Source of the DNA: Phoenix dactylifera
Lineage: Eukaryota > Streptophyta > Magnoliopsida > Arecales > Arecaceae
DNA length: 64,000 bases
Assembly (NCBI RefSeq): GCF_009389715.1
Contig: NC_052393.1
Span: 6,543,501-6,607,500 of the forward strand
Reading direction: 5' to 3'
Under the pieces are notes generated by a model. It saw only the letters and a list, made by a program, of their open reading frames with translations, was not told where the DNA came from and made no database searches. Within the stretch, counting starts at the first letter, position 1; every line of letters starts with the position of its first letter. A program made the position numbers and the translations under genes. This document shows positions 36,940 through 48,900 of the stretch, piece by piece.

Positions 36940-39189
36940 TCTCACGCCCCGAACCCGGGGCCCGGGTCGCGAGCAGACGACGCGCACCTGCAGGGCGGAC
37001 CCCGTAGGCACGCAAGGCAGATAAATCAGTCAACCATCAATAACTACATAAAGATAAATTTCAGTTTTCATATCAAATGTCTACATACACATATGTCAAA
37101 AGAAAAGTCAATATCTACTAGCTAAATACATCATGATCACTCCATCCCATAATCCCCATATCATGTCATCACCTGCAAAAATGTAAATAGTAGGAGTGAG
37201 CTAACAGCTCAGTAGGCAACATCATGCAATAAAGTCATCATATAACATGTCATAATGCATATAAAAAGCAGCTAAAACTCATGAATCCAAAAATCCACAC
37301 GGATAATCCGTAAACCCGATCCGAGACTCAAAATAACTCAACCGCATGACTACGGCCACATCACCCAGTTGGCATGTTACACCGAAGTGCCAATACAACT
37401 CTCTGAAAGAGGCCGCTCTACTGAGCCAACGCATCACTGTGCCGCACCCCCTGGTGCCCAATCTCACGCTCCACCGAGCTGCTCCGAAGAGCAAAACGCA
37501 CCCCTGTGCCGCCACTATTCTATCACCGGTGGTCGCGGGTGTCGGAACTAGTTCCTCAGTACAAGTCGACAGGGCCAACGTATCATCCCATTGGCGAGGC
37601 CTAGACTATAGTCACACGGATTTTAAAAATCCAATAAATCAACTTTCCACATGGTTAAAAATTTCCAAATCAAAGTCATGATCATACTCCCAATAGTAAA
37701 GTACTAACAGTTTATGAAATTAAATATTTAATTCTAATTCTAACACATAATGCCAATAATAAATCATAACATCAACATATGCAAGATACATGTTAAAATT
37801 CTACTTTAAAGCACTAGGTCACCTACCTGGGCTAGCTTAACAATCCCTGCCACGGATATCACGAACCCCTGATTGGAAACATAAACATTAATTATTTAAT
37901 TAACTATGAAACATAATTTAAACTAATTCCAACCCCTTAAACTCCTAAGTTCATAGATCCAAGAATGGGCCCCCAAGATCAAAACATAGACCCTAAGAAC
38001 AAGTAAACTAAATCCAAAAATCAGAATCCTTTAAACCCAAAAAACCAATTGTGGCCCAACACAGATTAGGCCCAATTGAACCAAACCAGATTACAGATTC
38101 AGATCAGATCTCAGGCCCAAACCAACCCAGTCCCACAGATCCAATTAGGTCCAACTCAGCCCAAAAACAGGTCCCCAGCCCAACCCAAACCAGATCTGAT
38201 CAGACCAGATTAGAATCAAATATTGACGAACCTGATTACACTCAAGTCAGACTAACCCAAATTTATGACTCAGATTCAGACCATAACCTAAACCCATTCA
38301 CTCAAACCCAGATCAAACCTAATTCACGGAATAGGTGAAACCGGTTCATAGCCCCAACCGATTTAGGTTCTGGTCCAAAATTGAGGCACGGAAATCAAAG
38401 CAAGAACAAACCCAGGAAGAAGAAAGAAGAAGAAGAAGAAGGAAAGAGAAGAAGAAGAAGGAAGAGAAGAAGAAGAAGAAAGAAAAAGAAGAAGAAGGGG
38501 AGGAAAGAAAGAAAGGGGGGTGGCTGGATGGTTCCGGTCGGCCTTCGGCGGCCGACCGTGGCCCTCGGCGGCGGCGCTCGGCCAGCCGCCGTCGGCCACA
38601 CCGCTGTCACGAGCGGCGCGGAAGAGAAGGGGAAGAGAAGAAGGAGAGGGAAGAAAGGGAGGAAAGAGAGAGACCGGGGCTGGGAAGCCCGGCCCCCGTT
38701 CGCCCACCTCCGGCCGAACTCGTTTCGGCCGGATTGACCCGGCCGGCCGAAAATTCACCAAATCTTCCCCGAAATAGGGGAAGTTGCAACTGATAAACAT
38801 CCCCTCATTCATCTCCCCCCTAAATTTATAAAAAGTAATGAATAGGTTGTCTTTCTCACCTCGGTCGTCGACGATTGGATTCCCGGCGGCGATGGCGGCT
38901 CCGGCGGCGACGGTGGCTCCGGCAATCCTCTCAAGAAAAGGGGAAAAAGAGAGGGAAAGCTTAAATTTTTAGAGGGATGGGGAAGGGATGGGGCTCCTCT
39001 GAGAGTTTCTTAACTCTCATTACGAAGAGAAGAGAGAGAGAGCGAGAGAGGGGGTTTTGCGGGGGTTTCGCTGGCCGTTCGGCCGGCGTGGTAATCGTGG
39101 GGAGACCACGAAGAACAGATTGAAGTCGGCATCCATTGCCGACTTCAATTCATTGGGCCCAAGGACGGGCCCAAATTCAGATCTTTACA
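36940..39189 (-). repeat. 5' LTR of the chromovirus (right)
   Basis: Aligns with 32218-34425 along its length, from TCTCACGCCCCGAAC (TG changed to TC) to GATCTTTACA. Differences are mostly 1-bp indels plus a microsatellite length change. The long frames at 38335-38793 lie in its (AAG)n and GC-rich parts and are not genes. Confidence 0.93.
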
Positions 39190-42091
39190 ACCCTCACAAA
39201 TAAATGATAAATTCTGAATTTTAATCTCAATATATTTGTATAAACTCACTGTGTTAGCACTTTATATTGATTAAAAATCAACAGTAATCCATTTTTTTTA
39301 GGTTATTGCATTATTTACGCAAAAAAATATAAATTATTAATTTTGACCTCTTTTGTTATTGGATAGTGTCCGCCAGAATTCAAGACCTTGAACTTCAGAA
39401 GAAAAATCATAAACAAGCCATGGACCTTATTGCTTATTTGGCTAAAGATCCTGAATACTGGGATTTTTTTGCCAAGGGAGGAAGAAGACCACACACGAGC
39501 GAAAGCTTAACACCTCCACCAGACATGATCAGCAAACAAAGAAACGAAACTTCGAAATGTAATGAAAATCAGAGAAAACAAAGAAACGACACATGTCATG
39601 GAGATGGCACCGTCGAATTTAATAAGAAACTTCGATGGACTGATTCACCTCTAATTCTTGGTGCAACACTTGGCCTTCATGAGTTTGTAAAGCAAATTTT
39701 AACAGTATGTCCAGCATCTGTGTCAGTGCATGACACAGAGGGGAGGAATGTCCTTCAAGTGGCAATTCTGCATGGTCAGGAAAAGATTGTTGGGATTATA
39801 GAGTCAATGGCCACAGGGATGAATCCAGTCTTACCGTCTTGGTTGTTTTCTGAAATTGAAGAAAAAACACAAAACACCATCGTGCATTATGCTGCTTTTG
39901 AAACTGTCAAAGAAAATTTTCCTGCCACACAAATGCAATATGAGCTCCAATGGTTTGAGGTAAGATTGCTAAAAGTGTTTATTCATTTTTTCTACTACCA
40001 TTAAGCCTCGTAAATGAAAAGGTAGCATACAATTCAATTGTTGATATGTCCTACTTGGCACAAAAAAAATATTTGTATCAAAAAGTAGTCTAAACTTGCA
40101 TATGCAATTTTGAATATTTCATTAATATTATTGACATACAACTCTACTTAAGAAGAGTTCACTAGAAAAACGGGATTTATCTTCTAATTATCTAAGAGCA
40201 CGTTAAGCCTAGTATGAACCGTTGACCATTCTCTATTAACTTGAGATTTTTGGTCAATTGATTAATTATTATGGTACCACAGGCATTAGCAAAATCTCAA
40301 ATATGTTCTCAGTAATTACAAAAACATTTAAAAAAAGTCGTGCATTTATCTGCATCCACGAATATCTCATGCATACCTATTTTTGGTTATTTAAACCGTT
40401 GACCATCTAGTTGCTATAAATTGACTATTATACTTTATAGTATGGTCTTCAAGCTTGATTGGAGTATCCAAATCATTAATTTCTTACGTTATTGCTCAAT
40501 GTTTCCAAATGGGCTTTGTTTTTGTTTCATTTGATATTTCTTCTATTAGAAATTTTTCGAAAAGTTGAGTAAAGGAATGTTATGTAAAATAGACTCAATC
40601 ATGCACATGTGTGTGTTTGTGCATGCCAAAGTCCATAATTTTGAAGTGTATCGCGGGGAAATATCTCCAACCTATTAATAACTACCCTGCTTATGTTTCT
40701 TTTAAAAATAAACATTGATAGCCAATATTCAATCAATATATATAATTTTTTAATTCAACAATTTGACTTTCTTATTTATTTTATGTTGCTACCAAAATTA
40801 ACAGCTTGAGATAAGAGAAGCAAATAACCTACCAATTTTAATTTAATCGTTTCTCATTCAATATCATTAGGGTGTTTCTTGAAGTAGAAGCCTCCGCAGA
40901 TCACCACGTTGATGTTGAATAATAATATTTGAGAAAATAATTATATTAAAAAATCTTGCATAAGATGTAGTCAACCATGCAAGCTGAGTAGAATCGATCA
41001 TTGGCTGGGCTTGGGCACATAAAATGTTAATCCCAGCTCGAAGCCTGACTAAAATGAATATAGTGTAGCCTGAGGCCTGGCCCATGATCAATTCTAAAGC
41101 CGAGTTATTTGTGCTGGGTGTTGTTTCTTGGGCTAGCTCGCTTTCACCATCATTTTCATGCTTTTTTCTCTCTCTTTTTTTCTTCTCTTTTCTTTTTAAT
41201 TATTTTCGTCATGTTTTTCCCTTTCGTACTCATTTCATATGTAGTAAAACATACGATGGTCTCTCCTTCCATTTTGCTAAAAAAAATATAGGACAAGCTT
41301 TGCACAAAATTTCAAATTATAGATTAGTTCTTTGAAATAATCTTATGTCTGTTAAAAAGAGATGTTTACGTGTGCATGTACACAATGTACACAAAAGTTG
41401 CTTGTATATCTACTTTGATTACTTTCAAATTGGGTGCAGACATTTGTACAATGTACATAAAGTTGCTTGTATATTTACTTCGATTACTTTCATACTGGGT
41501 GCAGAGGGTGAAAAGATTGGTCCGTAAAGATTTAAATTATAGCCGAAACGAAGATGAGAAAACAGCTAAAGAACTTTTCAACGAGAAACACAAGCATATG
41601 GTTCAGGAAGGCAAACGAGAACTGATGGAGATGGGGAAAGTATACTCAGGCCTTGTAATTGCTGTGATCTTTGCTTCTAGTTTCTCCATACCAGGCGATA
41701 CGGATGCTAATGAGAACCCAGTTTCCCTCCATAGGACTGCTTTCAAAGTTTTCTCACATTTATATGCGGTTGGATTGTCCTTTGCCGCTGCAGCTTTGGT
41801 ATTATTTTTGTCTCTCCTAACCTCATCTTACAGAGTTCAAGACTTCCGCCGCTCGCTACCTACGAAGTACTTTTGGCTACCGTGTCTTTCTCGCTCGCAT
41901 TGCTGGCTCTGTTAGTGGCGTTCGCAATTAACATCTACCTAAATATATATGGCGAAAGAAAGGCACAGAAAAAGGACATTGTCCCGCTTGTGTGTGAGCT
42001 TACCATCTTTCCGGTAGTGTGTTTGTTTGTGTTACTTTATCGGGGCGCTTCCTTTAGATTTGGCTCCTCCATGCGACATGTTTGGCGTTAG

Positions 42092-43636
42092 ATCATAAAA
42101 ACCCCTCCGTGTATCCTTCAACAAGTTCAGTTATGCAACTTTTGAGAGCCAGAGCTTTTCATTTTCTTATTTAATTTGCTGATCTTTTCGAACATGTACT
42201 CGTCTGCTGATTACATGAAGTTTGCATTCATTACAGCCCTAAATTTGAAATGGTTTATAATTATCTGAATGAAAGTGATTGGACTTTGCTTCATTTTTTT
42301 CTAAAAGAAATGATCCATAAGTATGGTGACTGCAAATACTTTCTCTTATATAAAACAACTATAGAAAAGTTATGAATGGTATTATGTTCAAGAAAATAAC
42401 AACTTTCTTTGCATGGAATAATTTTCTTAGATTTGCTCTCTATGGGAGTATGAAGTTTCACTTACTCGAGTTTGGAATATATATTTGATTACAAAATATT
42501 TATGTTAGAGAGTAAGCATTGGTGCAACAGCGAAGTTTCTCTACGATGATTTGGAGGTTATGGATTTGAAATACAGAAACAAACTCTCACTGCACCAAGG
42601 ACAAGAGCCTCGTGCACTGAGCTATCTTTTTTTTAACAAAATACTCATGCAGCCTTTAGAAACAATATATTTATTTTAGTATATGTATGCAATTATATTT
42701 CTCCTCCCCTTTAGGTCCCTAGCATGCATTTGAAAGAAAAAGAAACTAAGCACCTTGCAACTACGCATGTAAATGGAGAATCGTGCAAGTTATGCATAAC
42801 AAAATAAAATTTAAAAAAAAAAAACACTACATTAACTATTTGCTCCTTGTGCTTTTCTCTTCCTCTATAGCAAGGCTCTAACCCTTGACTTGACAGATAC
42901 TTGACAAGAGATATAAATTATTTAACTCATTTTATGAAGTATGAATCAAGAAATTCATCAAAGCCACCTTCATTTGTATCATTGATATAGGAATACAGTA
43001 GATGAATTTTATAATTTTGAATACATTTCTTCTAATGATAACAACGTAAAACAAGCTGGTGTAAAAAACTTGATATAAACTCATCAAAGCAATTTCATCT
43101 CTTGAATATATGTCATAAGCTTTTTTTTTCAATAGAAGATATGAACGGAATATAAATAGGATGAAGTATGGGAAAAAGCCTCTAATATATGTACGACTTG
43201 TGCAACTTTGTTGTCAAACAGGTATGTAAAGCACATGCCATCCACCTCACTTTTGTCATTTGAGATCAAACCCATCGATCCTACCTCTCATATCTAAGAT
43301 CAAAAAAGTTAAAAGTTCTATGGAATGAGAATTGTCATAAATTATTACCATAAAAGACAAGGGTGGAGACAAAGATGATACACTGTGCTATTCAGTATTG
43401 ACCCCTTAATTTGCATATATACATCGCATATCATCTCTTTCATAGGATGGTTGTGACCCGTCTTCCTAACTCTTATGCATATTCAATTAAGCTCTTTCTC
43501 GAATACTAAAATCCAGACACTTAACAATTAAGAAGAATTATCAAAAACTGAATAACGACTTCATTTTTCTTTATTTACACAAAATACATGGCTATTGAAT
43601 GGGTAGCACCGACGTACCATCTGACATGCTCACTAT
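42092..43636. other. Spacer after the decayed ankyrin copy
   Basis: Aligns with 21693-24430 of the left copy without the CACTA element. It has a short extra stretch near 42890-43030. No gene is seen. Confidence 0.5.
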
Positions 43637-44505
43637 TGTGGTTCAAATCTGGCTGGAGGGTGACCACGCCAGCGAAGCTGAGAGAGCCGCCGGTACTGGA
43701 AAGGGAAAGACGGGAGCCGCCTCCTACGCGACGGCTGCAGACCTGCACAAAGCCTCACTGGTGTTTCCGGTGAGGACCCTCCGACAATCAAGTTAGAGTG
43801 GGCAGATTTGGTTCCGCCAAAAAGAGAGGTCCCTTAGGAATTACGTGACCGAGCTATTTATAGCCTCGATGGAGTGGCCCAGGTGACGGAGGCACTGTCA
43901 GTCCCCATCATGAGGGGTATGACTCTGAGCTGGTGGCGTGCAGCTCAGGTGGGCTAGTGACGCGCAGCACAGCACGTTTTTAAGAATGATAGGGCTTTGA
44001 CAGTTATAACAGGGTATGGCCGAAGTAGTCAAGGTGCCGTCTGACTGCTGTTGGCCGGTTACGGAGACATGATACGACGATATGATGGAGTACAGCTACA
44101 TAAGTGGGTGTAGGTCCGCACGTGGATGTGGTTGTTGGCGAGGCCGAGCTCGTTAAGTAGTCGTGTGAGGCGTTTAGTGAGGCCAACTTGGTGTAGACCG
44201 GAAATGGCTCGATTTTTCGGGTTTCGAGGTATACTCGAGGGAGCGCTCCGAGCTCGAGGGTTGGAGCGTATGCTGTGTATTGCTGGGGTCGGCATCTCAA
44301 ACTTGGTCGGAACGGGTCGGCGTTTGCTTGGAGGCACCCCGAATTTGGCCGTGGAAGTCGGCGAATGTCCGAAGTTGGGGGAGTTTCGAGGACGAGCTGG
44401 TTTTGGGCCGAAGCGAAGATTTAGTCATTTATTATTGGTATTTACTGGGCCAAAATTAGGCGACCTTTTAATTATGGATTGGACGATCCTTTTTTCCCTC
44501 TACCA
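43637..44505. mobile_element. 869-bp insertion flanked by 8-bp repeats, class unresolved
   Basis: The insert lies between two copies of CTCACTAT (43629-43636 and 44506-44513). The left copy has the uninterrupted site CTCACCATGGGCATG near 24445. It begins TGTGGTTC and ends CTCTACCA, so the ends are TG...CA like an LTR. The interior (CACTGGTGTTTCCGGTGAGG, then CCTCCGACAATCAAGTTAGA) resembles LTR sequence. The 8-bp duplication is more typical of hAT, however. No convincing open frame is present. Confidence 0.65.
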
Positions 44506-45968
44506 CTCACTATAGGCATGTTGCATCCCTCATGTTCTGTTTTAGAATTAAAGAAACTAATAGGACCAAGCTAGCACATGAATATACAAAATTGTCATCA
44601 AATCATATGCCATCGGATGGCAAATATTGTATAAATCCTTGCCCAAAGATTTTCGGCCATGAACTTTAATTTTTTTGTTTTGGTAAAGAGGAAATAACTT
44701 AGTTGTCTATTTTTTTTTTGTGTGCAGAATGATGCACCATAGACAGAATCAATAGGGTGTTGTAACAAATGAAAGATTTGTATCCGTGTGCCATGGCAAC
44801 CACACGATTACTGAAGCTATGGTGGTGTTACTCACAGAGAGAGACGGGGACCACTCGCTCTCCGTCACGTGATTCGGAAAATTTTAGAAAACCTGGCAAT
44901 CTATTTGAACTTGAAATGAGAGGGAAAGCGTGACACGAAACACCCCTTTCGGTGCGCCAAATCGGACGGAAAAAATATTAACATATAATAATAATTATGT
45001 TATATATATAAAGTTTATTTGGACTCTGGAAAGCTGGCAAAGTTCTAATAAAATAATATATGATAATAAAACATGCCTAAATTCTTTGATATAAATCTAA
45101 AACCAATACCAAATTAAATTATAAATCCATGCGAAGCTCGAGCTCTCGGTCTCGATAATTTTCTTTTTCCCTTCTCTACCAAGAATATTTATTTCCATTT
45201 CCCATCGTTTTCCCCCAATTCCTCGTCTGGGTGTGTGCTGTGGCGAGGGTTTGGTGGCGAAGAAGAGATGGAGGAATTAGGGTCTTCTTTTTTTTCCTTG
45301 GCTCGGAGGTCGAGTTAACCCTAAAACTCTGAAAACCCAAGCGCTTCGTCACGTTCGCGGCTCAGTCTATTGATCAATTTTGAGGTAGTGTCCTGTTCTC
45401 AGTTTCCCCTTCCGCTGTTTATTATCATTCCTTTTTTTTCGTGGATTTTATGGAAAGGAGGCCTTTTATCTTTTCTTTAAGAAAATTGATAGCAGAATTT
45501 GGGTTGGTGCAATGCATTATATTTGCGGGTGGGTAAATGGAGAAGATTTACCTTTTCTTCTGCATGGAATTTGCCTTTTCTTCTTCTGAAATTTTTGGAA
45601 ATTTCGTGTAAATTTCTTCTTTTCACTGATGGCGTCTTTTCGGAGCTGCAGGTGTGATTTAAAGAGGGGTTTTCGTTTATTCTGTACTGAGAAGAGGGAA
45701 GATTTAGTGGAGACGTAATGCTGATATGCTCTTTCAGTTAATTTCCTTTTTCTGCATGGAATTTGCCATTCATTTTTCTGGAAATTTTGGAAATTTCGTG
45801 TAAATTTTCTTCTATTCATTGAAGGCGTCTTTTCAGAGCTGCAGGTGTGATTTAAAGAGGGGTTTTCGTTCAGTATATGGTATCGTATTATTCTGTACTG
45901 AGAAGAGGTAAGATTTAGTGGAAGTGCCAAGAAAAGAGGTAGCGCGTTGGTATTTAGGGTTTTGAAGA
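44506..45968. other. Promoter and 5' leader region of the AHL gene
   Basis: Aligns with the left copy except where 44834-44970 differs from 24766-25922. Two copies of a leader segment occur at 45559-45920. The transcription start is not identifiable by eye. Confidence 0.5.
45559..45920 (+). repeat. 192-bp-period tandem duplication in the AHL leader
   Basis: TCTGCATGGAATTTGCC starts at 45559 and again at 45751. Both units continue through AAATTTCGTGTAAATTT, GGCGTCTTTTC and GAGCTGCAGGTGTGATTT to TACTGAGAAGAGG. The left copy has one unit (about 26929-27090). Confidence 0.85.
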
Positions 45969-48900
45969 ATGGATGGTAGAGATTCTTTGAGACTGAACTC
46001 GTCCCAGCCTCTGGGGATGATGGTGGAGAGCAATTCCTATGGAGCTGCAGCACCAAATGGTCCCATGGTAGTTCCAAATTCAGCAGGAATGATGCATGGA
46101 ATGCGGTTATCCTTCGATACTATGACTTCTTCGGTAACGAAACCCATGGATTCACCTATCTCTTTGTATCATGGCGATGGTATGTCAGGGACTAGACCAA
46201 GTGGTGTACTTAACATGGGTGAGCCAATGAAGAAAAAAAAAGGAAGGCCAAGAAAATATGGAGCTGATGGTAGCATGGCTTTGGCTTTAATTCCTAGACC
46301 TTCCGTTTCGGGGTACCATAATAGTCCAATGTCAGATCTGGGAACTAAGCGCCGGGGCCGCCCTCCGGGATCAGGAAAGAAGAAACAACTTGATGCCCTG
46401 GGTAATTATTATGCTACCACTTTTTGCTCTTATAAAGTGTATTGATGCGTGATTTGTCATTCATATGTGAAAGGAATTGCCCCAATTAGATGTGTTGCTT
46501 AAATTCTAACTAGCTCATTTTACAACACATCTTGTATTGGTCTTCATGAAAGAATTCTATTTTGGTATACTGTTTTGTGCATAACTATTTGAGTGTTAAA
46601 ACATGAGCTAATAGGAGTATCTTATGCATATACATCTTGATGTATTCTTGCAAAGATTTGCCATCTCCATATCAGATCTTGTACCGGTACCAACCAATTA
46701 CAGTGTCGGTACGCTCGGTACGGTATCTGGTTTGGCGGACCGAGTGTCGGTACCCCTCCGTACCGCATACCGGTTTGGTATTAGTACGGTATGACAAACC
46801 TTGATTCTTGCAATGTTAATTCTTGCAAATCTAAATCAAGATTTTTTGCTTTGAGCATGTGTTGAAACTTACTCAAATTTCATTGTGTCAATAGGTCTTG
46901 CGAATATGTTGTATCTATCATATCTCTTTTTCTTTTATATTTTCATTTTTTCTTGATGATCTCTTGTAATCAATGACATAACTATTGGCTTTTTCTATAG
47001 CCTGCATAGTTCTCTCTCAAAATACTCAAGTTTCTATTTTTGGGATATGGCTAGAGATAAAAGGCAAACAATATATTAAGACCAGAACTTTATTTTAGCT
47101 AGCATTTTACCATAAGTCTTATTAGACCTAACTTTTTTGTTTTCTTTATTTACATCATTGCTTGTTTAATTTTCAGTCATTAATGTCTTGATGTTTCTGG
47201 TTCTAAAATAATTTTCTATATGCTGGTCTAAATTAACTAATATTACTATTCTTTGTAGTTTCAGGATCTTCAGGGATCGCTTTTACTCCACATGTTATTA
47301 CTGTTAAGGCTGGAGAGGCAAGTGTATAAAAACTGATGCTAGTTTATCTCTTTATGCATATTTAAGCTCTAATTGCAGGATCAAGCTAACCAAAGAAGAG
47401 AGGGAGACACCTTACATATCTGTTTTCCCCATACTACGTTCCCTTCAATTTCAATAAATTCAATTAGTTTTATTATTTTTCTATTTTCTTGCCCATCATC
47501 TTGATGTTTTGGATCCTTTATTCATAAAGAAAAGGAAGTATGTACGAATGTTCTGTTTGATAAATGGTTTGAAGCATCATCCAAATCTCAGTGCCAGCTT
47601 CTCCAAACATGGAGTCAATTCAAGAGTTTTAGATGAAATTAACTGCTGCAGCCAAATTTACTCCATGTAGGAGATGTTTATATAAACTTTTTGCTGTTTC
47701 TTCATTTCCTTAAATATGGTAGAATTTTGTCTTTAGGATAAAACTTAAGCATCATAACGCATTGCAGTATTAAGTTCAAATAGATTTAGAGAACTAAATC
47801 TTTTGACATATTTCAACTATCATAGAGGTCAAAACTCATAAGCATTGTATTATCGTATATTAGATTGCCATTAAATAATCTAATGACATATTACACTCTA
47901 AACATTGTGTCTTAAACATTTTATTTTCATGATTTTTCCTAAATTTTAAGAAGACGTCTGATTTGTTTTTTCTCTACTTATTCTACTTCTCTTTATTCTT
48001 TTTATATAATTTCAATATATGTTTTTTTTTTATCTCTATAAAATTTTCGGTTGAAAAGGCCAAACTGATAAATGGCTGAAATCCAAAGTTATTTGTTCCA
48101 ACTGAAATCAGAGCTTCTGACCGTTGTTTCTAGTGGATAAATTCAGAATTTTAAGGATGTAACTTGAACAGTATTTGTTTTACATGTTGGTAGATTGCAC
48201 CTATTTGTTTACCATCAGGACTCAAAAAGCCTATATATGCCATGACCAGTACATATTTTAGATAAACTGCTACTGTCTTACAGTAAAACTGAAGCCAAGA
48301 CTAGTCAAGTAAAATCTTAAAGATTATTATTTTGTAATTTCTGAGAAGGAACCATACAATGGTTTTTGATTTATTGTGAGAAGGAAGGAGGATTTGAAAT
48401 GTGAAGGAAAATGACTCTACTCCTGCCAAAAGGTTCGTTTGATGGCATAAAAATGACCAGAATCGGTCTGTATTAGTTCTCGGCCAGCTAAATTTTTAGT
48501 TCCAAGATGGCTTTTGTCACGCTTCTTAGCATGAAGATGGAAGTGTCAAGCTTAAGTCAAAGCCATAGTTCGGTTTGGTGCTATACTATGGTAGAATAAA
48601 TCAGGCCTATGAGACTATGATGCCAACAATTCGATTAAATTGTCCAAGTTATTGCTGCAAGCCTAGGTTACAAGGTTTGTGTAGTAAAGTGATGGATTGC
48701 TTCCATCTATGGTTTATCCAATGGCCAAGATAATATTTTAAAAGGATAATTACATTGAATGATTGTAATATTTGAAGTGTCAAAGCCCTATCCTTGTTTT
48801 TTCTCTCATTCGCCATAATACGGCCCTTCTATCTAATAAAGGTTGCTTATCCTAGATCTTAACCTGTAATGACATATGAAGCCTTATAATGCTAGAATCT

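Larger units (their letters stand above)
32218..39189 (-). mobile_element. Ty3/gypsy chromovirus (Tekay/Del-like), internally deleted
   Basis: Two LTRs of about 2.2 kb enclose only 2.5 kb. The whole is flanked by the perfect 5-bp duplication ACCCT (32213-32217 and 39190-39194). The element reads on the minus strand: 5' LTR 39189-36940, primer-binding site, gag start, integrase and chromodomain, purine-rich tract, 3' LTR 34425-32218. Capsid zinc knuckle, protease, reverse transcriptase and RNase H are missing, so it cannot move by itself. It lies in intron 5 of the decayed ankyrin gene. The left copy has the empty site near 18993 (AGATTAACTTCACAC). Confidence 0.95.
28785..42091 (+). pseudogene. 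Decayed second copy of the ankyrin-PGG gene
   Basis: Homologous exons lie at about 28785-29356, 29700-29848, 30523-30599, 31885-31981, 32076-32118, 39367-39959 and 41505-42091. The ancestral ATG is GTG; an in-frame ATG remains at 28785. Exon 1 has an extra G near 29028, a compensating loss near 29193 and another gain near 29310. Exon 2 has lost a base and meets TGA. Exon 5 has gained a base. Exon 7 has lost a base near 41873, so the last membrane helices are out of frame. Exon 6 alone stays open (RIQDLELQKKNHKQAMDLIA). A 7-kb chromovirus sits in intron 5. Some of the 1-bp indels could be assembly errors, but their number argues for a pseudogene. Confidence 0.88.
28441..46251. repeat. Tandem duplication, right copy
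   Basis: Matches 15541-27412, expanded by the chromovirus (32218-39189) and an 869-bp insert (43637-44505). It carries the decayed ankyrin-PGG copy and continues into the intact AHL gene beyond the duplicated part. Confidence 0.93.
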
